Below are positions 40,801-49,510 of a stretch of DNA of 64,000 nt, in pieces; position 1 is the first letter of the stretch; each line of letters begins with the position of its first letter. Made by a program: the position numbers and the translations under genes. The notes beneath the pieces were generated by a model. It saw only the letters and a program-made list of their open reading frames with translations. It searched no databases and was not told the DNA's origin. Source of the DNA: an uncultured Roseiflexaceae bacterium. GTDB lineage: Bacteria > Chloroflexota > Chloroflexia > Chloroflexales > Roseiflexaceae. The DNA is taken from assembly GCA_937974195.1 (NCBI GenBank), contig CALJIC010000280.1, positions 62,001 to 126,000 on the forward strand, in the 5' to 3' direction.

Positions 40801-42128
40801 ATGCTCCTGGCGATCGGGTCGTTCCCGGTCACGTCGGCGAAGCGGTCGCGGAAGCCGAGGATCATCGTGTTCTGCTCGTCGAAGACGATGTCGGTGAGCA
40901 TGGGCTGGGGGCAGATGTAGAAGCCCGACGCGGCGTAGTTGAAGCCGCAGCGGTCGTTGTTGCTCCACGGCTGCCACACCAGGTTGCGCGTGGTGCCGTA
41001 GGTGCGCTGGGCGTCGAAGTCGGGCAGGTGCATGCCGATCACCTGCTCCCAGGGCCCGGCGGCGCTGCCGTTGCTGATGCGGATGCGGTCCACCCGCGCC
41101 CCCAGGTGCGCCCGGTTCTGCGTCGTCTCGGCGCTGCACACGCCGCCCAGGTACAGGTAGTCCCGCGTGACGGCCAGGCCGAACGGGCGGTAGTTCGCCA
41201 CGCCGCCGCGGGTGCTGCACGGCGCCTGCGCGCTCACGATGCTCGGCAGCGCCGCAAGCGTGCTCTGCGGGTTGGCCGCCCAGGTGTCGACGCGGTACAC
41301 GAGCTTGTTGTTGAGGTTGACGACGTACAGGTAGCGCTCGTCCGGGTCGATCTCCAGGTCGCCGAGGCTCGTCCGCCCCACCTGGGACACCGCGACCGCA
41401 TCCTCGTAGAGTTGGTGCACCCCGCCCATCCAGATCGTCACATTCGCCGCCGTGCCGCCGTTCGGGAAGGTCGCGCCGCGGGCGCCGTTCGCATCCGGAC
41501 CGCCGAAGTCGAACGGCGCGCCGTCCGGCCCTGGCACGACATCCGGCACGAAGACGTAGGGCTGGATCGTCGGCGGCGTGGTGCTGTTGCGCACGTAGAT
41601 CGCCCCCGGCCCCCAGTCGCCGAAGCGCGTGACGCGCTTGGTGTAGGCCGAGGCGTACACGCGGCGGATGCGGCCGCCGTTCTGTGCGGCCGGGTTGTCG
41701 CCGCTGCTGAACGCCAGCCCGTAGACGGCCCCGACGTCGCCGACGGTGGCGATCGGGTCGCCCTTGTACTCGTTCGGCCCGTCCGTGCCGTCGCTCTGCT
41801 TAGTGTCGCCAAAGGCGACCAGCGCCGTCTCGGTGGGCGGCGTGTTGCCCATGCCCGTCCCCCGGTTCGCCGGGTCGTCGTAGTCGCGGAACTCCCACAG
41901 CGACGCGAAGCAGGTGGAGACGAAGCGCGGCGACTGGCCGGCCGGCAAGCCGCGGTCTGCGGCGGCGCGGATGCACTCGACCACGCTCGCCGCCGGCCGG
42001 CTGCCCGGCGCTCCGTTGATGATCTGGGCCTCGGCGACCGGCGGCCGTGAGCCGGGGAGCGCGCCGAAGAGCATGGGCAGCACGCCGAGCGCTGCAATCA
42101 AACGCCAGAAGACGAACGATCGACGCAT
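37836..42128 (-). CDS. Large secreted surface protein with SdrD-B-like and DUF11 repeats
   Basis: 1430 residues, with a signal peptide (FWRLIAALGVLPMLFGALPG). Residues 35-555 are a beta-rich, propeller-like region (LGDLEIDPDERYLYVVNLNN). Two SdrD-B domains follow near 560-690 (GDRVWNDANANGIQDAGEGG) and 695-800 (GDRVWQDTDGDGLQDAGEPG), whose DxDxDGxxD loops bind Ca2+ in the family. Three DUF11/conserved repeats (about 822-1200) have LTWSLGTLPAGANQSYSFTI-type strands. The last 200 residues (from about 1215) are a unique domain. It carries no LPXTG or evident anchoring helix, so it is probably wall-associated or released. It lies beside other surface genes. Confidence 0.87.
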   Translation of the reverse strand: MRRSFVFWRLIAALGVLPMLFGALPGSRPPVAEAQIINGAPGSRPAASVVECIRAAADRGLPAGQSPRFVSTCFASLWEFRDYDDPANRGTGMGNTPPTETALVAFGDTKQSDGTDGPNEYKGDPIATVGDVGAVYGLAFSSGDNPAAQNGGRIRRVYASAYTKRVTRFGDWGPGAIYVRNSTTPPTIQPYVFVPDVVPGPDGAPFDFGGPDANGARGATFPNGGTAANVTIWMGGVHQLYEDAVAVSQVGRTSLGDLEIDPDERYLYVVNLNNKLVYRVDTWAANPQSTLAALPSIVSAQAPCSTRGGVANYRPFGLAVTRDYLYLGGVCSAETTQNRAHLGARVDRIRISNGSAAGPWEQVIGMHLPDFDAQRTYGTTRNLVWQPWSNNDRCGFNYAASGFYICPQPMLTDIVFDEQNTMILGFRDRFADVTGNDPIARSIPAGDIVRAVWNGSGWSNPTSVASAEFFNDYRTMFVESDKAEVASGALAYVPGDQNGGYGGQVLTTWLDPYNGTSFGVAWFNARSGGSPTALQVLYAGGTELRYFGKAAGLGDLELLCNWSAVGDRVWNDANANGIQDAGEGGVSGVRLQLFAASDTNFTTPLATVTTGDLDGDGQGGEYRFYVQPWKSYVVRLDPAQFQAGGKFQNYYVSPRDRGSDDGRDSDADQILRTIAIAPQSNEQQTVTYDIGLYAGQRTGQIGDRVWQDTDGDGLQDAGEPGIGGVTVQLWACSDPARLRCGSGDPYTFLSTHTTNTAGEYLFIQLPPNYYRIVFPSLPPGYTLAPANRGVDDALDSDVAAGTNFIPPRPVYSQTVDRSNDLGLVPAVGDITVVLDGDPQVLLGQAATYTARVSGGTAPAQNVTLSVTLPAAAQTVNAPGASRSGNTLTWSLGTLPAGANQSYSFTIVYGALGQQRPVASVASNPADTNPTNNSDDATTLVVSPNIAITQSAPASAAPGETFTYRLTITNRSTQPGGTVPASALAPAQNVRVVDTLPAGVDYLGFSASAASLTGNSVDGSGRRVLTWSLGTLPASGSQTIDVQVRVRTTEPLPVSLTNTATVSSTPTTSADATGDNTTTATTSVRYPDLAVDISAPATRGEGSTLIYTVSAGNHGTEQALDAQLSVRLPDGVTLQPGDVSLGGYTLSDGGRTLNWNLGTLPPGANVPAISIPTIVDSGAAQLSPLVAQATIGSATPELDLSDNADSATTNIVPPPPPPQLSDSLGMQLAIHSELDPRSQDTSETNAVYRSTGSTITWPSDEVLDFTPRATITLPELSAEEALFYSVRARITGWSIVSYEVDGKTYAADGVGEQDRDALGRSGCRQGSTTQPGLDGCAYPYIGGRSAGDETEPTEAQMAGQAHVYWSATRPLSMRPDVYTFRVRGLSTMHLTVQVLVEVEVVSRETGLVLGVETQRREQAYTVRLVAPRSAK

Positions 42129-42185
42129 CTGTCTTACCTCGTGGCTACTGTCCCGAACGTCAAGGGTGGGCCGGCTGCGCTTCGC

Positions 42186-43514
42186 TCAGTGCTCTTCGGC
42201 CAGCGCGGCGAGGACTATCTCGGCCACCTGCCGGCCCTGCACGAGGCCGGCCTCGGTGTCGAGCGGCCAGTGGATCCCGCCCAGCACCCGCGACTGCGAC
42301 GCCTCGTGCGCCAGCTGGTCCAGCTCGTCGGCGTGGTGCGGGAAGTAGAACGCGAGCACTGTGGCGGCCGCGGCGCTGATCGACGAGTGCCCGGAGGGGT
42401 AGGACGGGTGGTTCGGCGTGTCGACCAGCGGCGGGAGCCAGTGGGCGTCCACGGTCTCCCGCATCCACTGGATGGGCCGCGCGACCCGGTAGACGTACTT
42501 TGACTCCCAGCAGGCGATGACGCTGTCGTGGATGGCCGCGCCGAGCACCGCGAACAGGCGCGCGCTGGCGCGCAGCCCCATCTGCTCGCGCAGCACCAGG
42601 TCGCGGGCGATCAGGTGCCAGGCGCCCACCGGCGTCTCCGTGCCCTGGCGGTGGTCCCACTTCCAGGCGATGGCGCGCTCGGCCTCGGTGAGCTGCTGCT
42701 GCGTCGCGTGGAACGACTCGCGCACCCGCTCGAACTCGGCGCTGTCCCACGCGGGCGGCGGCGGGACGCGGGCGGCGGCCCCCGACGGGAGGACGATCGG
42801 CCTGATCTCCCCCCAGTGCGGGTCGGAGCCCGGCTGGAGCATGCGCGGCGTCGGGACCCAGACGCCCGGTTCCGCGGGGATCGGCACGCCGTGCGCGTCG
42901 CGCGGGTTCATCTCGGCGCGCGGCGCCTGCGCCGCTCCGTCGCTCGCGGCGTACTTCAGCACGGCTGCGGCCGCCGCCCGCCCGATCGCCTGGCCGCGGG
43001 CGACGCCGGCGGGCGTGTCGTGGCCCTGCCAGTACCCCGCCCACGCGGCCTCCTCCGCGTCGCGCTGCAGCATCGACTCCGAGAGCAGCGTCGGCTGCAG
43101 CGCGGCGAGGATGCCCGAGGCTGCGCCCGCCAGCGCCGCGTGGTCCGAGACCTCGGCCCCGGAGCTGCGCGCGTGCTCCGCCGCCGCGAGCGCCAGGTCC
43201 ATGCCGAGCCCCACGAGCGCGAGCAGGCGCGCCGCCCGCGTCGGAGCCAGCGCCCCCAGCTCGACGGCTCCGACTCCTGTGGTGACCCAGCCGGCCACCG
43301 GGTGCGCCCAGCGTGGGTCGGCCTCCGCCGTGGCCGGCGGCGCAGCGGAGGCCTCCGCCGGCTGCGCGCCGGCGATCTGCGCCGGGTCGGCGATGATGGA
43401 GGGCGCCGGCGCAGCGGGGCGCTCCGCGCGCTGGATACAGCCGGGCAGCAGGAGCGCAGCGCAGATCAGCCAGCAGATCGCGGCCGATCGCGATTGTCGG
43501 GAAATGCTGTGCAT
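42186..43514 (-). CDS. Lipoprotein with vanadium-haloperoxidase/PAP2 fold
   Basis: 442 residues. The N-terminus ICWLICAALLLPGCIQR is a lipobox (Cys about 26). The C-terminal half has the acid-phosphatase/vanadium-haloperoxidase motifs: RVARPIQWMRE, HPSYPSGHSSISAA and SQSRVLGGIHWPLDTEAG (SRxxxGxHxxxD). The enzyme may be a haloperoxidase or a phosphatase; the middle VSDHAAL region and the long helical lead are typical of the bacterial haloperoxidase-like group. The vanadate-binding residues are present but activity is not proven. It follows the small gene at 43632 (same strand). Confidence 0.82.
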   Translation of the reverse strand: MHSISRQSRSAAICWLICAALLLPGCIQRAERPAAPAPSIIADPAQIAGAQPAEASAAPPATAEADPRWAHPVAGWVTTGVGAVELGALAPTRAARLLALVGLGMDLALAAAEHARSSGAEVSDHAALAGAASGILAALQPTLLSESMLQRDAEEAAWAGYWQGHDTPAGVARGQAIGRAAAAAVLKYAASDGAAQAPRAEMNPRDAHGVPIPAEPGVWVPTPRMLQPGSDPHWGEIRPIVLPSGAAARVPPPPAWDSAEFERVRESFHATQQQLTEAERAIAWKWDHRQGTETPVGAWHLIARDLVLREQMGLRASARLFAVLGAAIHDSVIACWESKYVYRVARPIQWMRETVDAHWLPPLVDTPNHPSYPSGHSSISAAAATVLAFYFPHHADELDQLAHEASQSRVLGGIHWPLDTEAGLVQGRQVAEIVLAALAEEH

Positions 43515-43631
43515 ACGTAGCTCCGCACGACGAACGGGAGCCGGGTGGGCGGCGCGTTCAGGCGCGCAGCGCAGAGATCCGGCCGCAGATCGTGGGTACC
43601 CGTCTGCTGGGTGTTCAGTTCGAAGTTTGGG

Positions 43632-43862
43632 TCAGGAGTCAGCGTTCAGGAGATGCTGCAGGATGCGGATGATCTGCAGCAGGTGGCGGGTCGGGAAGCG
43701 ACGGTAGGCGGCGTTGCTGTGCGCCAGGAGGCGCTCGAGGATGCAGCGGGGTACGCGGACGTAGTCCTGCTGCTGCGGGGCCGGTGCTGCCGACGCGTAC
43801 GGGGCATCGGGCGCGGGGTGGACTGCCAGCGGCTGGTAGCTGGCGCCTGTCGTTCCGTTCAT
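43632..43862 (-). CDS. Small protein of unknown function (76 residues)
   Basis: The ATG at 43862 has GAGGAGGT 6 bases upstream and a plausible promoter with leader. The N-terminus is Pro/Ala-rich and disordered; the C-terminal half is a basic amphipathic helical region (VPRCILERLLAHSNAAYRRF, then RHLLQIIRILQHL). No signal peptide and no family is recognised. The perfect 16-bp palindrome in its leader suggests control. Confidence 0.45.
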   Translation of the reverse strand: MNGTTGASYQPLAVHPAPDAPYASAAPAPQQQDYVRVPRCILERLLAHSNAAYRRFPTRHLLQIIRILQHLLNADS

Positions 43863-43904
43863 GGGAACAACCTCCTCTGCTATGCGCTCAGTCGGAGAGC
43901 GCCG

Positions 43905-43920
43905 CGCACCACGTGGTGCG
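43905..43920. promoter_or_regulatory. Perfect 16-bp palindrome CGCACCACGTGGTGCG
   Basis: An uninterrupted inverted repeat in the 5' leader of the 76-residue gene, 43 bp before its ATG and about 90 nt after its predicted transcription start. It has a CACGTG centre and could be a dimeric operator or an mRNA hairpin. Confidence 0.45.
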
Positions 43921-44012
43921 GGCAACGTCGCTCGGGTCGTGGAGCCGTGTTGCTGGTGCGCAGATCGTAGGGTGTCTGCCGAGGAGAGCAATCGGCTAGC
44001 TCTATTGGCCGT

Positions 44013-44041
44013 AGTATATTGTCGGCCGCCCAGCTCGCCAA
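44013..44041 (-). promoter_or_regulatory. Sigma-70-like promoter for the 76-residue gene
   Basis: On the minus strand: TTGGCG (44036-44041), 17-bp spacer, TATACT (44013-44018). The predicted leader is about 145 nt. Confidence 0.5.
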
Positions 44042-44175
44042 TCGGTCCATATTCCCGTTCCTGCCGGACTGTGCTGCCCAGACAGAAGTAGGACCAAATG
44101 CAGCTCAGCCCGCCGAATCTCTCCCGGCTGTCCGTGCGGTACAATCGGAATCGTCGCTGTGGTCCGCGGGACGCG

Positions 44176-44205
44176 TTGACATCGACCGCACACCTCCGCT
44201 ATACT
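44176..44205 (+). promoter_or_regulatory. Near-consensus sigma-70 promoter for the M23 lipoprotein
   Basis: TTGACA (44176-44181), 18-bp spacer, TATACT (44200-44205). Transcription should start near 44212, giving a leader of about 34 nt to the GTG at 44246. Confidence 0.75.
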
Positions 44206-44245
44206 CCCGCGCGTCTTGCTCCGGAGATCAGCTGCCTGTAAGCCT

Positions 44246-46030
44246 GTGAGACGAACGCTCGCCGCCACGCTGCTGGCCGCCCTGCTGCTCGGCGCCTGCC
44301 AGCCCGCCGCGCCGGACCAGCCGGAGGTGCAGGCGCCCACCGCGGATATCCGGGCACCTGCCCAGCCGACGGCCAGCCCCGTCACGCCGCGCCCGGGGAC
44401 GGCGGCGCCCGCGCCGACTGCGACGGCGGCGCCTGCGCCCGGCACGCCGACGCCCACGCCCGCGGCGTTCTTCGACGACCTCCGGCTGAGCTACGAGCCC
44501 GGCTTCTACGCGCTCGAGATCCAGGCCTACCTGGACGAGCAGCCGGGCCGCCTCAAGACAGTGACCTTCGCCGTTGGCGACCGGCGCCACTCGTTCGCCG
44601 AGGCGCTGGCGAGCCAGACGGCCTACTACAGCGTCAACCCGAAGATCGTGCTGGCGCTGCTCGAGCTGCACGGCGACCTGCTGAGCGACCCGGACCCGAG
44701 CGCGGACCAGCTCGGGTGGGCCGCCGGCTACCGCGGCGAGAACGGCAACCGCCGCGGCCTCCAGGCCCAGGTGCGCTGGGCCGTCAAGCAGATCCTCTAC
44801 GCCCGCCGCGACTACCCGGCCTACGCCCCGCTGACCTACGCCGACCAGACCGAGTCGCCGCCGCCGCCCGGCATGACGCTGGCCGAGTACGCCCTGGCGC
44901 GGGTCCTCGCCCCGACCACCACCCCCGGCAGGCTGCCCCGCCTGATGCAGGCGTTCCTGGAGACCTACACGCGCCTGTTCGGCGACCCGCGCCTGCCGCC
45001 GCAGGACTGGCCCGCCCCAGCGGAGCCGTTCCTGTACCGGCCGACCGAGAAAGTCGTCCCGGTCACGTCGTTCTTCGACCACGGCGGCCCCTTCCTCACC
45101 CGCAGCGCCGCGAACGGGATCACCACCTACTGGGGCCGCACCGAGACCGACCGGGCCTTCGCCTACAACGGCCACGATGGCTGGGACTACGCCGCCGCGC
45201 CGCCGGACCGGGCGCTGGCCGCGGCGGACGGCGCGGTGGTCTTCGCCGGCAACGCCGACGACGGCTGTAACACCCGCGCCGTGGTGCTGGACCACGGCAA
45301 CGGCTACCGCACCCTCTACTGGCACCTGCACCGGGTCGATGTCGCGATCGGCGAGCGGGTGGAGCGCGGCCAGCCGATCGGCATGATCGGCAACACCGGC
45401 TGCTCGACCGGCCCGCACCTCCACTTCGGCGTCCAGTACCTCGGCCGCAACACCGACCCCTACGGCTGGTGCGGGCCGGCCGAGGACCCGTGGCGCGCGC
45501 ACCCGGCTGGAACGTCGAGCCGCTGGCTGTGGGCCGACCGCCCCTCGCCGTGCGAGCCGGCGCCGCCCGGGGCCGTGGTGGTGGACGCCGGATCGCCCGG
45601 GTTCATCAAAGACGGCGAGGGGTGGCAGGAGGTGCCGTCCGGCTACGGCGGGGCAGCGCTCTTCATCCCTTCGATCCCAGGGGCGGACAGCCGCGGCGCC
45701 TGGGAGCTGCGGCCGCTCGCGCCGCCCGCCGTGGTGGTCTGGCGGCCGGAGCTGCCGGCGGCCGGGCGCTACCGGGTGATCGCATACCTGCCCTACGCGC
45801 TGAGCGGCCTCGAGGACCCGCGCCACCTGCGCTATCAGGTGCGCCACAGCGGCGGCGTGGCGGAGGTGGAGGTGGACGCGCAGCTCCACGCCAACGAGTG
45901 GGCCGACCTCGGCACGTACGACTTCTCCCCCGGCCAGGCGGCGGTCGTGCTCAGCAACGCCGCCGAGGGCGCGCGCCTCAGCGTCTGGGCCGACGCGATC
46001 ATCTGGCTGCCCGCCCAGGGCGGCGGGTAG
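44246..46030 (+). CDS. M23-family lipoprotein peptidase with golvesin-like C-terminal domain
   Basis: 594 residues from GTG 44246. The N-terminus RRTLAATLLAALLLGACQPA is a lipobox with Cys at about 18, then a Pro/Thr/Ala linker (about 20-70). A helical domain (80-240) precedes an M23 domain with GHDGWDYAA, VVFAGNADDGCNTRAVVLDH, YWHLHRVDVAIGERVERGQP and STGPHLHFGVQYLG, so the Zn ligands (His, Asp and HxH) are intact. The last 130 residues (from about 445) have YRVIAYLPYAL, WADLGTYDFSPGQAAVVLSN and SVWADAIIWLP, as in golvesin/Xly-type sugar- or surface-binding domains. It probably acts on peptidoglycan at the outer face. Shine-Dalgarno is poor; the lipoprotein signal decides the start. Confidence 0.87.
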   Translation: MRRTLAATLLAALLLGACQPAAPDQPEVQAPTADIRAPAQPTASPVTPRPGTAAPAPTATAAPAPGTPTPTPAAFFDDLRLSYEPGFYALEIQAYLDEQPGRLKTVTFAVGDRRHSFAEALASQTAYYSVNPKIVLALLELHGDLLSDPDPSADQLGWAAGYRGENGNRRGLQAQVRWAVKQILYARRDYPAYAPLTYADQTESPPPPGMTLAEYALARVLAPTTTPGRLPRLMQAFLETYTRLFGDPRLPPQDWPAPAEPFLYRPTEKVVPVTSFFDHGGPFLTRSAANGITTYWGRTETDRAFAYNGHDGWDYAAAPPDRALAAADGAVVFAGNADDGCNTRAVVLDHGNGYRTLYWHLHRVDVAIGERVERGQPIGMIGNTGCSTGPHLHFGVQYLGRNTDPYGWCGPAEDPWRAHPAGTSSRWLWADRPSPCEPAPPGAVVVDAGSPGFIKDGEGWQEVPSGYGGAALFIPSIPGADSRGAWELRPLAPPAVVVWRPELPAAGRYRVIAYLPYALSGLEDPRHLRYQVRHSGGVAEVEVDAQLHANEWADLGTYDFSPGQAAVVLSNAAEGARLSVWADAIIWLPAQGGG

Positions 46031-46064
46031 CGCAGCCCAATGGCCGGTAAGGGTAATGCAAACC

Positions 46065-46073
46065 TGCTATAAT
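46065..46073 (+). promoter_or_regulatory. Extended -10 promoter for the GAF/HisKA_2 kinase
   Basis: TGCTATAAT: TG + C + a perfect TATAAT (46068-46073), 35 bp after the M23 stop and 45 bp before the kinase ATG. No good -35 is seen. Confidence 0.6.
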
Positions 46074-46117
46074 ACCCTCCCAACGCTATCGGCTCTACGC
46101 GGGTGGAGAAGTAACCC

Positions 46118-48094
46118 ATGTTCCGAGCTCAGTCCTCCATCCTCCCCATGCTGGTCGAAGAGCTGCGGGCCTCTATGCCCACGGTCGCCGACGTGCTGGA
46201 CCAGCTCGCCGCCGATGAGTCGCTCGAGCACCGCCGCCAGTGGCTGCGGCGGCTCGGCAACCACTGGTACCACCAGGCCGGCGAGCCAGAGGTGCTGGCC
46301 GAGCTCGGGCTCGCCCTCGCAGACCAGTTCAACATCGAGCCGGGCGTCGCGCTCTCGGAGCTGCTGCTCGCCTACGGCTCGGCGCGCGAGGAGCAGCGCA
46401 CCCGCGAGTGGGAGAACCACCTCGTGCGGCGCATGGCCGAGCTCAAGGGCCTCCACCGCATCATCTCGGCCGCCAACTCCACGCTGGACCTGGACACCTC
46501 GATGCAGCTGGTGGTCGAGACCGTGGCGGAGGTGATCGGCGTCGAGGCCTGCTCGGTCTACCTGTACGACAAGCACAGCGATGACCTGACGCTGCGCGCC
46601 ACGCGCGGCCTCAACGCCGCGGCGATCGGCCAGGTGCGCGTCGCCATGGGCGAGGGCATCACCGGCTGGGCCGCGCGCGAGGGCCGCCCGGTCGCCATCC
46701 GCGACGTCCGGCGCGACGCGCGCTTCCACGTCGAGCCGGCGCTCGGCGAGGAGCAGTTCCGCGCCATACTGGCGGTGCCGATCGTGCTCTTCAGCGCCGA
46801 GCGCTTCCACCTCGGCGCCGCGAAGCTCCAGGGCGTGATCACCATCCAGACCACCGGCCCGCGCGACTTCACGCCCGAGGAGATCAACTTCGTCGAGACC
46901 GTCGCCGGCGAGCTGGCGTTCTTCGTGGTTAACGCCCAGCTCTACCAGCAGACCGACGAGCAGCTGCACCAGAAGGTCCGCGAGCTGACGACGCTGCAGC
47001 AGGTGTCCAAGCGCATCGCCGAGCAGCTCAAGTCCGAGGAGGTGCTGAAGCTGATCGTCTCCAAGTCGGTCGAGCTGGCCCACGCCGACCGGGCCGATAT
47101 CTTCCGCTGCGACGAGGACGGCCGGCTGGAGCTGGCTGCCACCCACGGCGGCAACCCGCAGGGCGTCGTGCCGGACTTCATCGCGCAGGCGGTGCGCGAG
47201 GCCCGCCCGCTGGCGGTGCTCAACGCCTACAACGACTCGCGCTACCCCGAGCTGGCGCGCGTCGCCGCCCAGGAGGGCTTCCAGTCGCTGTTCTGCATGC
47301 CGCTGCGCGTCCAGAACAGCCGCACGATCGGCGCGATCTGCCTCTACACCCGCGAGTCGCGCCACTTCGACTACGAGCAGGTGCGGCTGCTCTCCACCTT
47401 CGCCGATGAGGCGGCGATCGCGATCGAGAACGCCCGGCTCTACGAGGAGAGCCAGCGCGCGCTGGCGGTCAAGTCCGCCATGCTCCAGGAGATGCACCAC
47501 CGCGTGCGCAACAACCTCCAGACGATCTCCGCGCTGCTGACGATGCAGCAGCGCCGCCTGGAGCCCGCCAGCCGCGGCGCCATCGCCCTGCGCGACAGCG
47601 TGGCGCGCATCCAGGCCATCGCCGGGGTCCACAACCTGCTCTGCCGCGAGGACATCGGCGTCACCACCGTCGACGCCGTCGCGCGGCAGATCGTCGAGAG
47701 CGCGCAGGTCAGCCTCGTCACCCCCGACCGGCCGATCAGCTTCGACATCCGCGGCGACGCGGCGCGCGTGGGGAGCCGCGAGGCCACGGTGCTGGCGATC
47801 ATCCTCAACGAGCTGGTGGTCAACGCCATGTCGCACGGCCTGGCGGTGGCCGGCGGGCAGGTGGTGATCGAGACCACGCAGGAGGGCGAGGACATCACCG
47901 TCGAGGTGCGCGACGACGGCCCGACGCACGTGCCCGACGAGCCGGCCTCCAACAGCTCCGGCAGCGGTCTCGGGCTGCAGATCATCCGCACGCTGGTCAC
48001 CGAGGACCTGCAGGGGGAGTTCGATCTCTCCCAGTGCGACGGCTGGACCGTGGCGCGCCTGCGCTTCCCGCAGCGCGAGACCGACCTCGTGTGA
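46118..48094 (+). CDS. GAF-GAF sensor histidine kinase, HisKA_2 (HWE-like) family
   Basis: 658 residues, soluble. After an N-terminal helical region (about 1-110), GAF1 spans about 115-280 (TSMQLVVETVAEVIGVEACS) and GAF2 about 295-445 (EEVLKLIVSKSVELAHADRA). The dimerisation/phospho-acceptor motif LQEMHHRVRNNLQTISALL places His near 458; MHHRVxNNLQ is the HisKA_2 signature. HATPase_c follows (550-655) with NELVVNAMSHGL, VRDDGP and GSGLGLQIIRTLV. These kinases often phosphorylate antiterminator-type or PAS response regulators; none is adjacent. Confidence 0.93.
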   Translation: MFRAQSSILPMLVEELRASMPTVADVLDQLAADESLEHRRQWLRRLGNHWYHQAGEPEVLAELGLALADQFNIEPGVALSELLLAYGSAREEQRTREWENHLVRRMAELKGLHRIISAANSTLDLDTSMQLVVETVAEVIGVEACSVYLYDKHSDDLTLRATRGLNAAAIGQVRVAMGEGITGWAAREGRPVAIRDVRRDARFHVEPALGEEQFRAILAVPIVLFSAERFHLGAAKLQGVITIQTTGPRDFTPEEINFVETVAGELAFFVVNAQLYQQTDEQLHQKVRELTTLQQVSKRIAEQLKSEEVLKLIVSKSVELAHADRADIFRCDEDGRLELAATHGGNPQGVVPDFIAQAVREARPLAVLNAYNDSRYPELARVAAQEGFQSLFCMPLRVQNSRTIGAICLYTRESRHFDYEQVRLLSTFADEAAIAIENARLYEESQRALAVKSAMLQEMHHRVRNNLQTISALLTMQQRRLEPASRGAIALRDSVARIQAIAGVHNLLCREDIGVTTVDAVARQIVESAQVSLVTPDRPISFDIRGDAARVGSREATVLAIILNELVVNAMSHGLAVAGGQVVIETTQEGEDITVEVRDDGPTHVPDEPASNSSGSGLGLQIIRTLVTEDLQGEFDLSQCDGWTVARLRFPQRETDLV

Positions 48095-48342
48095 GCGCCT
48101 GCTTTCGCTATGCGAAAACAGCGCCGCCGGCATCCGGAGCGCGTTCCCGGAGCCAAGCTCTGCCCGTTCAGCGGGTCGAGGCGGGAGCCTGGCGCTGCGG
48201 CCCGCCCGCCCTTCGCCGCCCGACCCGCAGCCGAGGGACCTGCCGCCACCCGATCCCCTTCGCCGCCCGGGGCGCCGCCGCTGGCGCCGGTGCGGCAGCG
48301 GTGTGGCTCGCTTCCATCTGACTGAGCAGCGAGGACCTTCCG

Positions 48343-49440
48343 ATGACTGACCGAATCGCTCGTCTGCAGGAGGCCATGCGCGCGGCGGGCCTCGACGCCC
48401 TGGCGATCGCCTGCGGCGCGAACATGTTCTACCTCACCGGGCTGGACTTCCACACCAAGCTGCGCCTGACGCTGGCGCTGATCCCGGCGTCGGGCCAGCC
48501 GGCGCTGGTGCTGCCGCAGATGGAGGCCGGCCGCGCCACCGAGCTGGCCCGCGCCCCGCTGCGGCTCTACCCCTGGGGGGACGCCGAGGGGCCCGGGGAG
48601 GCGCTTCGGCAGGCCGCCGCCGACCTCGGCCTGGCCGGGAGGCGCGTCGGCGTCGAGCACACCGTGATGCGCGTGTTCGAGCTGCGCGCCCTGGAGGCCG
48701 CCGCGCCGGGGGTCGCGGTCGAGGACGCGACGCCGCTGCTGGCCGGCCTGCGCATGGCCAAGGACGCCGAGGAGCTGGCGGCGATGCGCCAGGCGGTGCG
48801 GGTGATCGAGGAGGCGCTGCGGGCCGCGCTGCAGCAGGCCGCGCCCGGCATGACCGAGCGCGAGCTGGCGGATCTCTGGGAGCGGGGCATCCGCGCCGCC
48901 GGCTGCCTGCCCTCGTTCGAGACCACCGTCGCCGCGGGCCCGAACGGCGCCAACCCGCACCACAGCAGTGGCGACCGGCGCCTGCAGCCGGGCGACCTGG
49001 TGGTGCTGGACGGCGGCGCGGTGTACAACGGCTACGCCTCGGACATCACCCGGACGGTCGCCGTCGGCCAGATCTCCGACGAGGACCGGCGGATCTACGA
49101 GCTGGTGCTCGCCGCGAACGCGGCCGGGCGCGCGGCGGCGGCACGCCCGGGGGCCACCGGCGAGTCGATCGACGCCGCCGCGCGCCGCGTGATCGAGGAG
49201 GGCGGCTACGGCCCGCAGTTCATCCACCGCACCGGCCACGGCCTGGGGATCGACGTCCACGAGCCGCCGTTCATCGTCGCCGGCAGCCGCGACCCGCTCC
49301 CCGTCGGCGCGACGTTCACCGTCGAGCCGGGCATCTACATCGCCGGGCGCCTCGGCGTGCGCATCGAGGACGACATGGTCATCACCCCCGATGGGGCCGA
49401 GAGCCTGACCACATTCCCGCGGGAGCTCATTGTTATCTGA
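48343..49440 (+). CDS. M24-family aminopeptidase P / Xaa-Pro dipeptidase-like protein
   Basis: 365 residues. The N-terminal creatinase-like domain (1-130) starts IARLQEAMRAAGLDALAI. The pita-bread catalytic domain has LVVLDGGAVYNGYASDITRT (metal-binding Asp pair), HRTGHGLGIDVHE (His), TFTVEPGIY (Glu) and GVRIEDDMVIT (Glu), so all five metal ligands are present. It removes N-terminal residues next to Pro or cleaves X-Pro dipeptides in the cytoplasm. The GAGCAGCGAGGACC stretch upstream gives a weak ribosome site. Gene stands alone, ending before a strong hairpin. Confidence 0.93.
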   Translation: MTDRIARLQEAMRAAGLDALAIACGANMFYLTGLDFHTKLRLTLALIPASGQPALVLPQMEAGRATELARAPLRLYPWGDAEGPGEALRQAAADLGLAGRRVGVEHTVMRVFELRALEAAAPGVAVEDATPLLAGLRMAKDAEELAAMRQAVRVIEEALRAALQQAAPGMTERELADLWERGIRAAGCLPSFETTVAAGPNGANPHHSSGDRRLQPGDLVVLDGGAVYNGYASDITRTVAVGQISDEDRRIYELVLAANAAGRAAAARPGATGESIDAAARRVIEEGGYGPQFIHRTGHGLGIDVHEPPFIVAGSRDPLPVGATFTVEPGIYIAGRLGVRIEDDMVITPDGAESLTTFPRELIVI

Positions 49441-49510
49441 GGACCTACACGGCGCTGCGGCGCCTGCCACAGGCGGTCTGGTGGGCCTAGGCCCGCGGGG
49501 CCGCTTTCCA

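Larger units (their letters stand above)
43863..44245. other. Divergent intergenic region with two promoters and a palindrome
   Basis: The region holds the leader and promoter of the minus-strand small gene (TATACT at 44013-44018), the palindrome at 43905-43920, and the consensus promoter of the plus-strand M23 lipoprotein gene (44176-44205). No further coding sequence or RNA gene is recognised. Confidence 0.6.

Noticed and set aside
42129..42185. Terminator after the haloperoxidase-like gene
   Set aside because: No convincing hairpin; only GC-rich sequence.
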